Of a stretch of 64,000 nt of DNA, positions 62,639 to 64,000 are shown in pieces. A program made the translations under genes and the position numbers. The notes under the pieces were generated by a model that saw only the letters and a program-made list of their open reading frames with translations, did not search any database and had not been told where the DNA came from. The DNA lies in assembly GCA_018606805.1 (NCBI GenBank), contig JAGYWI010000001.1, positions 124,001-188,000 of the forward strand, given 5' to 3'. Source of the DNA: Candidatus Magnetomicrobium cryptolimnococcus. GTDB lineage: Bacteria > Nitrospirota > Thermodesulfovibrionia > Thermodesulfovibrionales > Magnetobacteriaceae. Positions within the stretch are counted from its first letter, which is position 1. Every line of letters begins with the position of its first letter.

Positions 62639-63118
62639 TCAGTTTACGGGAAAATTTTTCGTCATATCAGACATCTTTTCAGTAATAGAAACAGCCTTCT
62701 TTGTACCCATACGTGCTAAGGCTTTACCTGCTTTACGTGGATTCATCTTTAAAAGTATATTGGCAGCCAGTTGCTCATCAAGACCTGAAAGTTTTTGAGC
62801 GGCATCCTCTGCACCCATAGCCTCGTAATCCTTAACAACGCTCTTCATGCGTACAGCATTCATTTCTTTAAAACCTGAAACAAGACCTTCTATTTGGCTT
62901 AGTATGCCTTGATATTTTTCTACTTTCTTATCAATATCAGCTTGCAGCTCCTTTAACCGTTCCTCTTGTGCCTTAAGTTCGTTTTCCTTTTTAATGAGTT
63001 CTTCGCGTTTGATTTTAATTAAAGATGCCGTATCCTCCTCACCATAAGCCTGAGGATAAATTGCAAGCACTAACACAAAAGACAAAAATACTCCTTTAAC
63101 TATTTTATACCTTCTCAT
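62639..63118 (-). CDS. motE: MotE-like flagellar chaperone
   Basis: A 159-residue protein with a signal-like or membrane-anchor helix (VFLSFVLVLAIYPQAYG), a long charged coiled coil (about 30-85) and a C-terminal MgtE-N-like helical domain (YEAMGAEDAAQKL, ANILLKMNPRKAGKALARMG). This is the MotE layout; MotE acts with MotC and stators in Rhizobiales, and related proteins sit in fliI-fliJ-fliK operons of many phyla. Its role here is inferred from position and architecture. It starts 4 bases after the fliJ stop. Confidence 0.88.
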   Translation of the reverse strand: MRRYKIVKGVFLSFVLVLAIYPQAYGEEDTASLIKIKREELIKKENELKAQEERLKELQADIDKKVEKYQGILSQIEGLVSGFKEMNAVRMKSVVKDYEAMGAEDAAQKLSGLDEQLAANILLKMNPRKAGKALARMGTKKAVSITEKMSDMTKNFPVN

Positions 63119-63122
63119 TTAA

Positions 63123-63560
63123 TCACCTACCCATGCGAGACAAAAATAGAAAATCCATTTCCTTTTGCGCCTTAGTAACTTCCTGTCTTTGTTCTTCAGT
63201 AACAATCCTATTCATTAGTTTTTCAACGGTTTTCACTTCCTTATAAGCCTCCGTAAGCTCATACCGCTTTTGGTCTAGAACAAACGTCTTATCTTCCACT
63301 ATTTTATGCTGGCTGTTTATTTTTAAATTAAGATAATTCATATAATCATAAATAAATAAAAGCTCATTGTGATTGCGCATTCTACCAAGCCCAACCTCTC
63401 CAAGCCTGCAAAGACAGCCATCATAGGCTTCATTAAAATTTTTTAATTTTTCCTCTTCAAGCTGCAACTCCTGAAAGGCCTTTTTTACTTCCAGTTCCTT
63501 TTCCTCTTTTTTCCTTTCCCTTAGGGAAATAATCCTTTTTAGTGTCTTAATATTAGCCAT
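63123..63560 (-). CDS. fliJ: flagellar export protein FliJ
   Basis: A 145-residue, almost wholly alpha-helical, charged protein, a coiled-coil stalk of the export ATPase, comparable with FliJ in length. The N-terminus IKTLKRIISLRERKKEEKEL and the mid heptads (EKLKNFNEAYDGCLCRL) match FliJ's features, which are weakly conserved at sequence level. Placement directly after fliI (one-base overlap) and before motE confirms the call. Confidence 0.92.
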   Translation of the reverse strand: MANIKTLKRIISLRERKKEEKELEVKKAFQELQLEEEKLKNFNEAYDGCLCRLGEVGLGRMRNHNELLFIYDYMNYLNLKINSQHKIVEDKTFVLDQKRYELTEAYKEVKTVEKLMNRIVTEEQRQEVTKAQKEMDFLFLSRMGR

Positions 63561-64000
63561 CAGCGTTGTTCTCCAAAGAGACTATAAAGCCCCTTTAAAC
63601 TTTCCTCATAATCTCGCTTTTCATTAATTCCTTGCACTAAGTAACGTCTAAAATTTTCTATCATCGAAACAGCATAATCCACCTTATGATTAGCCCCCTC
63701 TTTATAAGCCCCAAGATTTATCATATCTTCAAACCGCTTATAAATAGCCATAGTTTCCATGAATTTAGCTGCACATTTGCGCTGTTTTTCATCAATAATA
63801 TCTGGCATTACCCTGCTTATAGACTGTAAAACGTCAATAGCCGGATAATGGTTTTCCATAGCAAGTGCCCGTGAAAGCACTATATGACCATCTAAAATAG
63901 ACATTGAAGCATCAGCTACTGGATCAAGTAGGTCATCCCCTTCAACAAGTACTGAGTATAAGCCAGTAATACTGCCAAGCCCCTTTTTAGTGCCGGCACG
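63560..64000 (-). CDS. fliI: flagellum-specific ATPase FliI (C-terminal part)
   Basis: The frame is open to the window's right edge, so only the last 147 or so codons are seen. RAGTKKGLGSITGLYSVLVE, then DPVADASMSILDGHIVLSR, is a hallmark of FliI/YscN ATPases; the C-terminal helical part ends in SLFGEQR. FliI energises type III export of flagellar parts. The Walker A motif and catalytic core lie outside the window. It is the first gene visible in the flagellar run. Confidence 0.96.
   Translation of the reverse strand, partial: RAGTKKGLGSITGLYSVLVEGDDLLDPVADASMSILDGHIVLSRALAMENHYPAIDVLQSISRVMPDIIDEKQRKCAAKFMETMAIYKRFEDMINLGAYKEGANHKVDYAVSMIENFRRYLVQGINEKRDYEESLKGLYSLFGEQR

Noticed and set aside
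1-64000. tRNA, rRNA, prophage, toxin-antitoxin or defence islands
   Set aside because: I looked for typical features on both strands and saw none; a tRNAscan, Infernal or DefenseFinder run could still find weak cases.

Overview
The window is chromosomal DNA from a low-GC, Gram-negative, flagellated and chemotactic bacterium. LptF/LptG, KdsA, a beta-barrel porin, a lipoprotein and an HpnN-type RND protein show an outer membrane. A 2-oxoacid:ferredoxin oxidoreductase subunit and a triheme c-type cytochrome point to anaerobic or respiratory metabolism. The gene style (multi-PAS kinase with an HQWRQPLN H-box, MotE in the flagellar operon, c7-like cytochrome, Rpn nuclease with EGKKEGLV repeats) fits Nitrospirota or a deltaproteobacterial lineage. 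That placement is inference; no rRNA or other phylogenetic anchor is present. I saw no tRNA, rRNA, CRISPR array or intact insertion sequence.

Layout: 1-4756 (+) SH3-like fragment, large PAS histidine kinase, HNH nuclease, glycosyltransferase. 5055-8111 (-) pyrF, glycosyltransferase, UbiA-family prenyltransferase, small lipoprotein. 8206-15754 (+) SxtJ/DUF5989/carbamoyltransferase set, CNT-type nucleoside transporter, receiver-PAS protein, chemoreceptor. 15936-26501 (-) an amino-sugar cluster (hexapeptide acyltransferase, two DegT aminotransferases, NAD-dependent epimerase, ACP, FabG-like reductase) ending in gpmI and preceded by an Rpn nuclease, then a reprolysin-like protease and vorB. 26692-35649 (+) glyQ-glyS, then a tightly overlapping DUF2339-DUF3999-permease-permease operon. 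36359-43267 (-) kdpFABC, triheme cytochrome, degenerate HD-GYP/PilZ protein. 43544-48068 membrane protein (+), then methyltransferase-like/glycosyltransferase fusion, kdsA and porin (-). 48601-50744 (+) lptF-lptG. 50753-55819 (-) pseudo-receiver/PilZ protein with a small helical partner, sugar epimerase and HpnN-like transporter. 56133-56867 (+) ThiF/MoeB-like enzyme. 57007-64000 (-) PstS-like binding protein and the flagellar run fliI-fliJ-motE-fliK-flgD-flgE.

The main theme is envelope and surface construction: LPS core and export (kdsA, lptFG), polyprenyl and nucleotide-sugar chemistry, several glycosyltransferases, carbamoylation and an RND transporter. Motility and c-di-GMP signalling form a second theme; two PilZ proteins are fused to signalling domains that have lost catalytic residues. 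Intergenic DNA is unusually rich in dispersed repeats. There is a ~150-bp MITE-like element with 22-bp inverted ends (two copies), a ~175-bp element made of a 20-bp palindrome plus a large hairpin (two full copies, one partial), and a family of G/C-plus-A/T hairpins at operon ends that probably serve as terminators.

The best candidates for something undescribed are the four-gene DUF2339/DUF3999/dual-permease operon with no ATPase, the membrane protease with an IPxxxxWG C-terminal sorting-like signal, the CNT-family transporter with replaced substrate residues, and the PilZ pseudo-receiver paired with a protein built from two 69-residue repeats.
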